Shown in pieces: positions 1 through 6,275 of a stretch of 8,653 bases of DNA. The stretch covers positions 1 to 8,653 of the forward strand of contig JBKPCR010000246.1 of NCBI GenBank assembly GCA_046727435.1, read 5' to 3'. The position numbers and the translations under genes were made by a program. The stretch comes from CAVPRW01 sp046727435 [NCBI: bacterium] (GTDB taxonomy: Bacteria > Tectomicrobia > Entotheonellia > J063). Within the stretch, counting starts at the first letter, position 1. Each line of letters starts with the position of its first letter. Under the pieces are notes generated by a model, which saw only the letters and a list, made by a program, of their open reading frames with translations, made no database searches and was not told the origin of the DNA.

Positions 1-234
1 TCGAATATCGCCGAGGGCTTCGAACGCAGCGGTCGACGCGAGTTTCATCAGTTCCTCTCCACAGCAAAGGGTTCTTGTGCAGAGGTCCGCTCTCAACTCT
101 ATGTGGCATTCGACATCGGTTATCTCATGAAGTCCGAGTTCCAGAGGCTGCTCGCACAAGCCGAGGAGGTTGGTAGGGTCGTCGGTGGCCTTCGAGCTTC
201 TGTAGAGAAGCTAAGGGATGAACGGGGGAGCTGA
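1..234 (+). CDS. Four-helix-bundle protein (S23/IVS-encoded family), 3' part
   Basis: The frame is open from the first base and ends in TGA at 232-234, giving 77 C-terminal residues; the start lies outside the window. The segment begins [11 protein letters not shown] and continues [14 protein letters not shown], then an amphipathic helix with CAEVRSQLY and a charged final helix ([20 protein letters not shown]). These are the conserved landmarks of the small four-helix-bundle family first described from 23S rRNA intervening sequences (full length about 115-125 aa). The family forms homopentamers; its biochemical role is not established. No rRNA is visible here, so this is a free-standing copy. 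Its end carries the ribosome binding site GGGGGAG (224-230) of the next gene, which starts 2 bp after this stop, so the two are probably co-transcribed and translationally coupled. Confidence 0.85.
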   Translation, partial: SNIAEGFERSGRREFHQFLSTAKGSCAEVRSQLYVAFDIGYLMKSEFQRLLAQAEEVGRVVGGLRASVEKLRDERGS

Positions 235-236
235 TC

Positions 237-974
237 ATGGCTCAGCACTCAGCACTCAGCACTCAGCACTCACCCATGGTGCTTGAACCCGAACTGATTC
301 CCATCCCAGCCGGCGATTTTCTCATGGGCGGGGACTTTGCACAGGAGAATGAGCAGCCGGTGCACCGGGTCTGGGTAAGTGCCATAGCGATGGGCAAATT
401 TCCGGTGACGAATCGGGAATATGCCTGTTTCCTGCGGGCGACAGGCCATGGCGTCCCCCACACTTGGAATGCGCCTCGATTGAATCATCCTGATCAGCCG
501 GTGGTCGCCGTCAGTTGGTTCGACGCGGTGGCATACTGTCACTGGCTACAGAATGTCTACGGGAAACCCTATCGCCTACCTACGGAGGCCGAATGGGAAC
601 GGGCGGCACGGGGCGGCGTCGAAGGTCAGCGTTATCCCTGGGGGGACGACCTATCGCAGTGGATGAACCCATACGGCCGCGGTGAGACCGTTGAGCAACC
701 GGATCTGGTCGGCCAAGATCCCCCAAACGGTTATGGTCTGCATAACATGGGAGATCTGGTGCATGTCTGGTGTAGCGATTGGTATGGCGCCGACTATTAC
801 CGGTGGTCTCCCGCCGCTAACCCTCAAGGCCCAGCCACTGGCGTGCGTCGTACCTCGCGTGGTGGCTCCTGGCGGCATCGCATCAAGGTGACCCGCTGTG
901 CGGCGCGCAGCAGCCTACCGCCGGATCGGACGTTCACCGACTACGGCTTTCGTGTGGCATTATCGTCTGACTGA
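237..974 (+). CDS. SUMF1/EgtB/PvdO-family (formylglycine-generating-enzyme fold) protein
   Basis: 245 aa, a single FGE-sulfatase domain. Visible landmarks are IPIPAGDFLMGG (21-32), ENEQPVHRVWV (38-48), the PVTNREY stretch (56-62), PVVAVSWFDAVAYCHWL (88-104), RLPTEAEWERAARGG (113-127), YPWGDD (133-138), CSDWY (179-183), RTSRGGSWRH (205-214), RCAARSS (220-226) and a closing GFRVAL. True FGEs carry two active-site cysteines between the GGS motif and CAAR; here that stretch is GGSWRHRIKVTRCAAR, with neither cysteine, so sulfatase activation is unlikely. The usual NVWEW core is altered to LVHVW. Family members can be non-heme iron enzymes or ligand-binding modules; the substrate cannot be named. 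ATG 237 has GGGGGAG six bases upstream. Residues 2-12 are encoded by a CTCAGCA repeat, and conserved sequence begins only after Met14 (276), which lacks a ribosome binding site. No signal peptide is seen, so it is probably cytoplasmic. Confidence 0.85.
   Translation: MAQHSALSTQHSPMVLEPELIPIPAGDFLMGGDFAQENEQPVHRVWVSAIAMGKFPVTNREYACFLRATGHGVPHTWNAPRLNHPDQPVVAVSWFDAVAYCHWLQNVYGKPYRLPTEAEWERAARGGVEGQRYPWGDDLSQWMNPYGRGETVEQPDLVGQDPPNGYGLHNMGDLVHVWCSDWYGADYYRWSPAANPQGPATGVRRTSRGGSWRHRIKVTRCAARSSLPPDRTFTDYGFRVALSSD
241..272 (+). repeat. CTCAGCA heptanucleotide tandem repeat (4 full units plus CTCA)
   Basis: Four perfect head-to-tail CTCAGCA units occupy 241-268, followed by a partial CTCA (269-272). 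The array begins just after the ATG and first base of the next codon of the SUMF1-fold gene, and ends before a second in-frame ATG at 276. Because the unit is not a multiple of three, gain or loss of one unit would put ATG 237 out of frame with the rest of the protein, while ATG 276 would be unaffected. The same motif recurs as an inverted pair at 2944-2979. It resembles the heptameric short tandem repeats (STRRs) known in some bacterial genomes; any function is inference. Confidence 0.9.
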
Positions 975-1048
975 GATCGTCTCGGATGGTACCTCTCGAT
1001 AGTGCCTGCGCTGTTTGACGCCGGTCAGCGAAACTTATGGAGGGTGAT

Positions 1049-1846
1049 GTGACCGAACCCATCCTATTTGAAAAGAAGGACCGCATCGCGATTGTCACGT
1101 TGAATCGGGCTGATCGATTGAATCGTCTGACTCGACAGATGGCAGATTGTTTGGCAGAAATATGTGGTGTCATTGAGGATGACGCCGACATCGGGGTGGC
1201 GATTCTGACCGGGGCAGGCCCAGTGTTCTCGCTTGGTCTGGATGCACGTTCGGTCTCGCCAGAGGAATGGCGGGAACTGATCGAAACCCCTGCGGAGTCG
1301 GTGCGACACCGCCACTGGGCGTTGTACGGGGTCGAAGCGGTCGCCAGCCTGAGCAAACCGGTGATTGCTGCCCTGAACGGCGATGCCCTCGGCGCAGGAC
1401 TGGAGGTGGCGTTGGCTTGTGACATTCGTGTCTGTCGCGAGGACGCCCGCTTCGGCTTTCCACAAGTGCGCGAGGGAATGATTCCCATGTCGGGTGGCAC
1501 CCAACGGTTGCCGCGTATCATTGGCCTAGCCAAAGCCCTGGAGCTAATCATGACCGGGGAACCGATCGATGCCGATGAAGCCCGCCGGATCGGCCTTGTC
1601 AGCCGTGTGGTACTGCCGAATGAGCTCCACAAAGTCGCGGAAGAACTGGCGGCATCGATTCTCAAAGGCGCACCGCTAGCAGTCCGGTATGGTAAGGAAG
1701 CGATGCGTCAGGGGATCGATCTTCCCTTTGCCGAAGGCGCGCGTCTGGAGGCTGACCTTTGTCTCCTGCTGCAGACGACGGCCGATCGGGCGGAGGGGAT
1801 TCGATCTTTCCACGAACGACGGAATCCCGAGTTTCAGGGGAGGTAA
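1049..1846 (+). CDS. Enoyl-CoA hydratase/isomerase (crotonase) family protein
   Basis: 265 aa from GTG 1049, the usual crotonase length. Crotonases bind acyl-CoA thioesters and stabilise an enolate in an oxyanion hole. Visible are VTLNRADRLN (near 15-24), the first oxyanion segment FSLGLDARS (60-68), and the second, NGDALGAGLEVALACDIRV (110-128), then GFPQVREGMIPMSGGTQRLPR and AKALELIMTGEPIDADEARRIGLV. Aligned with rat enoyl-CoA hydratase, catalytic Glu144 is kept (E119) but Glu164 is replaced by Gln (Q139). Loss of the second Glu argues against classical syn hydration and leaves isomerase, hydrolase or another crotonase chemistry open. GTG 1049 is chosen because GGAGG (1039-1043) precedes it by 5 bases and the protein then begins like relatives (TEPILFEKK). 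ATG 1037 is in frame but has no ribosome binding site. It stands 74 bp after the SUMF1-fold gene. Confidence 0.88.
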   Translation: MTEPILFEKKDRIAIVTLNRADRLNRLTRQMADCLAEICGVIEDDADIGVAILTGAGPVFSLGLDARSVSPEEWRELIETPAESVRHRHWALYGVEAVASLSKPVIAALNGDALGAGLEVALACDIRVCREDARFGFPQVREGMIPMSGGTQRLPRIIGLAKALELIMTGEPIDADEARRIGLVSRVVLPNELHKVAEELAASILKGAPLAVRYGKEAMRQGIDLPFAEGARLEADLCLLLQTTADRAEGIRSFHERRNPEFQGR

Positions 1847-2000
1847 CCCCCCACCCCGCCTCCCCCTCAAGGGGGGCTCACAAGGGTAGGTTTTTTTAGA
1901 CAAGATACTGACCCTGGTGACCTGCTCCCTCTCCCACCGGGAGAGGGGACGAAAAACCTACCCCAGAAAGCTCAAGGGGGGAGGGGTGCGGGAGGGGGTA
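1847..2000. repeat. Composite palindromic intergenic element (MITE/REP-like)
   Basis: The gap between the crotonase and desulforedoxin genes is built of nested inverted repeats. A perfect 12-bp pair, GGGTAGGTTTTT (1884-1895) and AAAAACCTACCC (1952-1963), delimits an 80-bp core. Inside it lies a perfect 9-bp hairpin, CCCTCTCCC (1927-1935), loop ACC, GGGAGAGGG (1939-1947). Outside the core, C-rich sequence with CTCAAGGGGGG (1847-1876) faces G-rich sequence with CTCAAGGGGGG (1971-1998) as an imperfect inverted pair. There is no room for a transposase, so this would be a non-autonomous or REP-type element. Folding of the RNA could also end transcription of the crotonase gene or protect its 3' end; the T run at 1891-1897 lies 14 bases or more beyond the small hairpin at 1862-1875, so it is not a textbook intrinsic terminator. 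Confidence 0.7.
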
Positions 2001-2013
2001 AAAGGAGCTGTGT

Positions 2014-2133
2014 ATGCCAAACCAGATGGGTAAGCGATATATGTGCGGCAAATGTGGGGTGGAAGTGATCATCACCAAGGCGGGCGGCGGGACGGTCGTC
2101 TGCTGTGGCCAGGATATGGTGATGAAGAAATAG
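2014..2133 (+). CDS. Desulforedoxin, 39 aa
   Basis: A very short gene with an excellent ribosome binding site (AAAGGAG, 2001-2007) six bases before ATG. The product starts MPNQMGKRYMCGKCG and has Cys11, Cys14, Cys30 and Cys31 with the centre KAGGGTVVCCGQDMV. The spacing C-x2-C-x15-C-C is the same as in desulforedoxin of Desulfovibrio gigas (36 aa), a homodimer in which each subunit binds one Fe(S-Cys)4 centre. The same fold forms the N-terminal domain of desulfoferrodoxin (superoxide reductase), but no superoxide reductase domain follows here; the frame stops at TAG 2131-2133. Likely role: cytoplasmic one-electron carrier or part of oxidative-stress defence; partner unknown. It lies 14 bp ahead of the SDR gene and probably shares its transcript. 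Confidence 0.9.
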   Translation: MPNQMGKRYMCGKCGVEVIITKAGGGTVVCCGQDMVMKK

Positions 2134-2147
2134 GGAATGAGGGACTC

Positions 2148-2939
2148 GTGATCTTTCTCCCAGGTATCCTGAAGGAGCGTGTGGCCATCGTCACCGGTGG
2201 CGGCACAGGCATCGGGCGCGCCATCGCCATAGAGTTGGCCGAGCTTGGCGCCGACGTCGTCGTCGCCAGCCGTGATCCACAGCACCTCGAACCTACCGCT
2301 GCGGACATCCGGGCCCTCGGTCGCCGCGCGCTGGCGATTCAGACCGACATCCGCGTCCCGGCCCAAATTGAGGCCCTGGCCGAGCAGACAGTAGCCCAGT
2401 TGGGCAAAATCGACATCCAGATCAATAACGCTGGCGGACAATATCCCGCCCCAGCCGCAGATCTCTCAGTCGAAGGCTGGCGTAGCGTGATCGACCTGAA
2501 CCTCAGTGGCACGTTTTATTGTTCGCAGGTGATGGCGCGCCAGATGATGCGGACGGACGGTGGCGTGATCGTCAACATCGTCGCCAACTTTGGCCTGCGC
2601 GCGACGCCGGGCCTGGCGCACTCGGCCGCGGCACGCGCCGGAGTGATTAACCTGACCCGCACGTTGGCCCTCGAGTGGGCTAAGCACAATATCCGTGTCA
2701 ATGCGGTAGCGCCGGGAGTGGTCATGACGGAGGCGGCCTTGGCAGAGATGTTGATTCGCCCGGATGCCATCGAGACCATCGAACGGGCGATTCCCTTGAA
2801 ACGCCTCGGCACCCCTGAGGACATCGCCCACGTGGTGACCTTCCTGGTCTCGGATGCCGCAGCCTACATCACAGGCGAAACAATCGCCGCTGATGGGGGC
2901 AATTGGCATGGGCACGGGCTCTCGTTCATGGCATATTAA
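2148..2939 (+). CDS. SDR-family oxidoreductase, trans-2-enoyl-CoA reductase (PECR)-like
   Basis: 263 aa from GTG 2148, which has GAGG (2139-2142) five bases upstream. An open frame runs back to 2043, but that part overlaps the desulforedoxin gene in another frame and has no conserved sequence. The nucleotide-binding motif TGGGTGIG is at 16-23 and NNAGG at 93-97. The classical Ser-Tyr-Lys triad is absent: the sequence NIVANFGLRATPGLAH leads into SAAARAGVINLTRTLALEW, placing Ala146, Ser159 and Arg163 at those sites. The HSxAARAGV-x-NLT signature is that of peroxisomal trans-2-enoyl-CoA reductase and its bacterial relatives (TER/DECR-type SDRs), in which the YxxxK motif is replaced. Likely reaction: NAD(P)H-dependent reduction of an enoyl-CoA or dienoyl-CoA, consistent with the crotonase nearby. 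A generic ketoreductase is less likely. The C-terminus has ITGETIAADGG as usual. Confidence 0.85.
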   Translation: MIFLPGILKERVAIVTGGGTGIGRAIAIELAELGADVVVASRDPQHLEPTAADIRALGRRALAIQTDIRVPAQIEALAEQTVAQLGKIDIQINNAGGQYPAPAADLSVEGWRSVIDLNLSGTFYCSQVMARQMMRTDGGVIVNIVANFGLRATPGLAHSAAARAGVINLTRTLALEWAKHNIRVNAVAPGVVMTEAALAEMLIRPDAIETIERAIPLKRLGTPEDIAHVVTFLVSDAAAYITGETIAADGGNWHGHGLSFMAY

Positions 2940-2943
2940 GACA

Positions 2944-2979
2944 AGTGCTGAGCGCTGAGAGGAGTCAGTCCTCAGCACT
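2944..2979. repeat. Hairpin with CTCAGCACT arms between SDR and cupredoxin genes
   Basis: AGTGCTGAG (2944-2952) and CTCAGCACT (2971-2979) form a perfect 9-bp inverted repeat with an 18-base loop that contains further GCTGAG and CCTCAGC copies able to pair alternatively. The arms contain the same CTCAGCA unit as the tandem array at 241-272, so both belong to one dispersed repeat family. It begins 5 bp after the SDR stop. There is no T run, so a rho-independent terminator is not supported. Confidence 0.7.
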
Positions 2980-2999
2980 CGGCAAGGCGCGGGTGACTC

Positions 3000-3386
3000 A
3001 TGCGGAAGGGGCGCAATAGCAACTTTTGGCTGGTGTTGGCGGTCGTTATGGGAGCCGGCATCCTCATGGGTTCTTGGGGCATCGTGGAGGCACAGTCGAC
3101 GACGGACGTGACCTTAGTGAACGTCGAATTCGAGGGCACGAAGATCTGGGTTCCCGGGCCGGTGGTGGTGAAGAAGGGCGATGCCGTCAGAATCAAGGCC
3201 ATTAATAATGTGCAGTCTGATCCGCCGGTCCACGGTTTAGCCATTGAGGCCTATGGCATTCAAGCCTTGATCAATGTAGGGAAGCCGGAGATCATCGAAT
3301 TCAAGGCAGACAAGGCGGGAATTTTCCCGATCATCTGCCATCTCCATCCGCCCCATGTCGGCACCCAGCTAGTTGTCCTCGAATAG
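3000..3386 (+). CDS. Exported or membrane-anchored cupredoxin-domain protein
   Basis: 128 aa. A basic start (MRKGR) and a hydrophobic segment at about 9-27 are followed by IVEAQS, a plausible signal peptidase I site after Ala31, so the mature domain is periplasmic or stays anchored by the uncleaved helix. The rest is a small beta-rich domain: VTLVNVEFEGTKIWVPGPVVVKKGD (37-61), NNVQSDPPVHGLAIEAYG (69-86) and AGIFPIICHLHPPHVGTQLVV (106-126). Likely copper ligands are His78, Cys113 and His116 or His119; His114 adds another potential ligand. There is no Met at the usual axial place; a Val-Gly pair follows His119. It looks like the single-domain cupredoxins that carry electrons in the periplasm; the partner is unknown. 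The ribosome binding site is weak (AAGGCG at about 2984-2989). It could be read through from the SDR gene or have its own promoter; no convincing promoter is seen. Confidence 0.8.
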   Translation: MRKGRNSNFWLVLAVVMGAGILMGSWGIVEAQSTTDVTLVNVEFEGTKIWVPGPVVVKKGDAVRIKAINNVQSDPPVHGLAIEAYGIQALINVGKPEIIEFKADKAGIFPIICHLHPPHVGTQLVVLE

Positions 3387-3528
3387 CGTTGAGACTCTGC
3401 TCTGGACCCTGGGTTGCGATCTAGCCAATGCGGCATCTGTCTGTTCTGCCAGAAAGGAAGGGGCGCGGTGCAGACAAGATTTGCCTCCGGCGGGCCATGA
3501 CGCCTGATATCAGAGGGGGACGTTCGCG

Positions 3529-4494
3529 ATGGAGCAGGCAACGATCATGGTGGTGGAGGATGACGCGCAGATCCGGGAAGTGCTAACCGAGCACCTCACC
3601 AATCTCGGTTACGGCGTCCTCAACAGCGCTTCGGCTGAAGAGGCTTTGCAGCGACTGGAGGAAACCACGCCTGATCTAGTCCTTACCGATGTCCACATGG
3701 GGGGTATGAGCGGCATTGAGCTGTGTATAAGGCTCAAGCACGATCAGCGCTTTCAGCTGACGCCCGTCATCATTCTGACCGGACAGTCTGATCTCAGGTC
3801 CCGTATCGCAGGCCTTGCAGCAGGCGCCGACGATTTTTTCGCCAAGCCATTCGACCTCGTCGAGATCCGTACCCGTGTGGCAGCCCTCCTGCGAGTAAAG
3901 TTCCTTCTCGACCAGTTAGAACGGGCTGAAGGCGTCATCACCACGTTGGGCTTGACGATCGAGGCGCGAGATCCATACACGGCTGGCCACTGCGAGCGTT
4001 TGGCGCGTTATGCGGTGAACCTTGGCAATGCTTTGGGCATTGACGAGGCGATGCTCAAGGCATTGTGGTTAGGGGGATTTCTGCATGATCTGGGGAAAAT
4101 CGCGGTGCCCGACCGCATCCTCCTGAAAAACGGTCCACTGGATGTGGAAGAGCGGGCGGTCATTCAGACACATCCAGCCATCGGAGCCAATCTCGTCCAA
4201 GAGTTGCGTACCCTTGATGGCGTGCGTCCGATCATCCGTCATCATCATGAGCGGTTCGATGGTTCCGGCTACCCAGACGGCCTGGCCGGGGAGGAGATTC
4301 CGCTCGGTGCCAGAATTATGGCCGTCGTCGACGTCTATGATGCACTCCGCACCGAGCGCCCATATAAATTTGCCCTCAGCCATGAAGAGGCCGTCGGTAT
4401 CCTGTGGCAGGAGACCGAGGCCGGCTCCTGGGATCCACAGGTGGCCAAGAAATTTATCGACATGTTTCAGGATGTAGTTCCCTACAATGGCTGA
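3529..4494 (+). CDS. Response regulator with HD-GYP c-di-GMP phosphodiesterase output
   Basis: 321 aa, with AGAGGGGGA (3512-3520) eight bases before ATG. Residues 5-122 are a CheY-like receiver: acidic pair D11-D12, phospho-acceptor Asp54 in LTDVHMGGMSG, Thr84 and Lys106. A helical linker (123-140) leads to an HD-GYP domain (about 141-315) with all metal and signature residues visible: TAGHCERLA (151-159), HDLGKIAVPD (186-195), THP (214-216), HHHERFDGSGYPDGL (238-252) and ARIMAVVDVYDAL (261-273). Such proteins hydrolyse cyclic di-GMP to pGpG/GMP when the receiver is phosphorylated. No sensor kinase gene is beside it, so its partner must be encoded elsewhere. The 142 bp before it (3387-3528) hold no gene or convincing promoter. 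It is convergent with the anti-sigma gene, 44 bp away. Confidence 0.93.
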   Translation: MEQATIMVVEDDAQIREVLTEHLTNLGYGVLNSASAEEALQRLEETTPDLVLTDVHMGGMSGIELCIRLKHDQRFQLTPVIILTGQSDLRSRIAGLAAGADDFFAKPFDLVEIRTRVAALLRVKFLLDQLERAEGVITTLGLTIEARDPYTAGHCERLARYAVNLGNALGIDEAMLKALWLGGFLHDLGKIAVPDRILLKNGPLDVEERAVIQTHPAIGANLVQELRTLDGVRPIIRHHHERFDGSGYPDGLAGEEIPLGARIMAVVDVYDALRTERPYKFALSHEEAVGILWQETEAGSWDPQVAKKFIDMFQDVVPYNG

Positions 4495-4538
4495 TCGCGG
4501 CATTGAACTCCGATGTCAGCCGCAGAGCTATCGTCCGC

Positions 4539-5498
4539 TTAACGGCGGAGGATGGTAATGAGTAGGGTCATCTCGTAGGTCTTGGCCACCTGTGAATGTT
4601 CGACGCGCCGCAGGGAGCCGGATGATGCCTGAGGCAGTTCACGGCCCATAAGGGCCATGCGTTCTTCGGTGACTGTGGTGCCTGAGAGCTGGTGGATAGC
4701 CTCTAGGAACGTCTGATAGTGGTCGGCCGTAATAGATAAGGTGAGTCTTACAACCCCCCATGAGGTCCGATCCGTAGGGGTAACCATCCCCTGTGACTGC
4801 AGCAACTCCCCTCCTGTCCGTGGCACAAGTTCCCAGATCTGTTGAGCGGCCTGAACTGGGTCGACGGCTCGCAGCGTGAGGCTCGGGAAGAATGTCACCT
4901 CGCTGATCCGCCCTCCAGCGGGCATGCCGGTGAGCCGCGGCATCGCTGGAAACTCGCGCCCGACGCGCACGCCCTCCTCCTGCACCATGAATCCCGCCCA
5001 TCTGGGTGGAGCCTGTACCAGGGGTGCCGGGGTCGGCAAAAATTCCTCGATCACTGGTTCGAAAGACGGCGCGTCGAGCATGGGCGCCATACTGCGCTCA
5101 CGGGACAACCATGGCTCGATATGGGCTGGAGGGTTGGCCTCCTGTACTTGCCCTTGCTGCACATGCAGCGTCATCTGCCAGACCAGCGCAGCACTCACGA
5201 CTACGACCAGGGCTGCAGCCACCTGTATGGGGAGTGCCCCAGCCAGACGCCGAAACAACGACAGCTTGGAGCGATGCGGCAAGCGCTCGACCTGCTCACG
5301 TACGTGTTGGAGAAACATCGGAGAGGGTTCAATGAGCGGAAAGTCGCGTACCCAAGTGGTGATTGTATGTAACCGGGCGAGCTCATGGCAACACTGGGGG
5401 CACGACTCTAGGTGTTGATTGAGCACCAAACGCATCTGCAGCGGTACATCATGGTCAAGATAGATCGAAAAATGGTCGTGTACTGTTTGGCAATCCAT
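4539..5498 (-). CDS. Zinc-finger (zf-HC2) anti-sigma factor with single TM helix and large extracytoplasmic domain
   Basis: 319 aa. The cytoplasmic N-terminus starts MDCQTVHDHFSIYLDHDV and has the HxxxCxxC zinc-binding anti-sigma motif at His29, Cys33 and Cys36. One strongly hydrophobic helix at about 92-110 (VAAALVVVVSAALVWQM) is followed by about 210 extracytoplasmic residues: a proline-rich linker (120-170), then a two-part region with LTLRAVDPVQAAQQIWELV (207-225), SQGMV and VRLTLSITADHYQTFLEAI (250-268). That pattern (a repeated helix-strand unit with a Gly-Gly turn) resembles DUF4349-like sensor domains; this is a resemblance, not a secure match. It lies 4 bp after the sigma gene on the same strand, with AAGG eight bases before ATG, so the two are co-expressed. 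It should hold the sigma factor inactive at the membrane until an envelope signal releases it. Confidence 0.87.
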   Translation of the reverse strand: MDCQTVHDHFSIYLDHDVPLQMRLVLNQHLESCPQCCHELARLHTITTWVRDFPLIEPSPMFLQHVREQVERLPHRSKLSLFRRLAGALPIQVAAALVVVVSAALVWQMTLHVQQGQVQEANPPAHIEPWLSRERSMAPMLDAPSFEPVIEEFLPTPAPLVQAPPRWAGFMVQEEGVRVGREFPAMPRLTGMPAGGRISEVTFFPSLTLRAVDPVQAAQQIWELVPRTGGELLQSQGMVTPTDRTSWGVVRLTLSITADHYQTFLEAIHQLSGTTVTEERMALMGRELPQASSGSLRRVEHSQVAKTYEMTLLITILRR

Positions 5499-5502
5499 AG
5501 AG

Positions 5503-6105
5503 TTAGCCTTCGCCTGCCCAATACGGTTCGAGGAGGGCTTTCAACTCCATCCGAGCCCGATGGAGGCGAGACTTGACGGTCCCGCTTTCGAGCTGCAGAA
5601 CATCGGCGATCTCGTCGTATGACAAGCCCTCGAAATCCCGCAGGAGGATGATCGTACGATGTTCAGGGGAGAGCAACTGGAGTTTCGCTTGCACGAGTGC
5701 CCAGCGCTCTTTTTGTTCCAACGTCTTGTGCGGATTCGTCGTGGGAGATTCCTGCATCCACTCCTCTGGCTCTGTCACCACCAGTGTTTGTTGCTGGCGA
5801 GTCCGGCGCCTGAGGTAATTGAGACAATGATTAACCGTAATCCGGTACAGCCACGTTGAGAACCGTGACGCGCCGCGGAAGTCGTGCAGGGATTGGAAGA
5901 CCTTCACGAAGATGTCCTGCGCGATATCCTCAGCCTCACTCCGATTGTCCAGGATACGTGCGGCCAGGGTCAACACCCGGCTTTGGTATTTCTGCACCAG
6001 TTTGGCAAATGCTTCCCAATCGCCGTTGCGGCACCGCGCAACGATCTCCTGATCGGCGTCGGGCTCGACAGCAGGGGACTGCTCCGCAGGTGTCGTGGTG
6101 CTCAC
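5503..6105 (-). CDS. ECF-type (RpoE-like) sigma-70 family RNA polymerase sigma factor
   Basis: 200 aa from GTG 6105. Region 2 spans about 35-100 (LVQKYQSRVLTLAARIL, then SEAEDIAQDIFVKVFQSL, FRGASRFSTWLYRITVNHC and LNYLRRR). A polar linker (101-140) precedes region 4 at about 141-192, with LSPEHRTIILLRDFEGLSY, the helix-turn-helix YDEIADVLQLESGTVKSRL and HRARMELKALL. There is no region 1 or 3, as in group 4 sigma factors. The frame remains open up to ATG 6285, but GTG 6105 follows GGGAG by four bases, the upstream 60 residues show no sigma homology, and the ECF-like promoter at 6276-6305 would start transcription around 6270, downstream of that ATG. It is followed directly by its cognate anti-sigma gene. 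Confidence 0.9.
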   Translation of the reverse strand: MSTTTPAEQSPAVEPDADQEIVARCRNGDWEAFAKLVQKYQSRVLTLAARILDNRSEAEDIAQDIFVKVFQSLHDFRGASRFSTWLYRITVNHCLNYLRRRTRQQQTLVVTEPEEWMQESPTTNPHKTLEQKERWALVQAKLQLLSPEHRTIILLRDFEGLSYDEIADVLQLESGTVKSRLHRARMELKALLEPYWAGEG

Positions 6106-6275
6106 CGTACTCCCTTCGATCACTACCTGGCACCCAGTTCCACCCTTGCTCACGATGTCGTGGAAATTCCTTCCTCTGCTGCATGCGGAGAGAGTCCAGG
6201 ACGCCGCCACACCAGCGACATCATACCCGACGTCGTGAGACGCATGTGCCATGCCACTGACGTGCAATCCCGTCG

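Noticed and set aside
934-1665. 243-aa open frame on the minus strand across the crotonase gene
   Set aside because: Its translation is rich in Ser/Arg with no family pattern, while the plus strand encodes a complete crotonase.
2043-2147. Upstream extension of the SDR reading frame
   Set aside because: It overlaps the desulforedoxin gene in another frame and adds non-homologous residues ahead of the Rossmann motif; GTG 2148 fits better.
1896-2441. 181-aa minus-strand frame over the repeat and the SDR start
   Set aside because: It runs through the palindromic element and opposite two well-supported plus-strand genes, with no recognisable motif.
4534-4549. Possible bidirectional terminator between the convergent genes
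   Set aside because: TCCGC and GCGGA can pair over only 5 bp and no T run follows on either strand, so a terminator is not supported.
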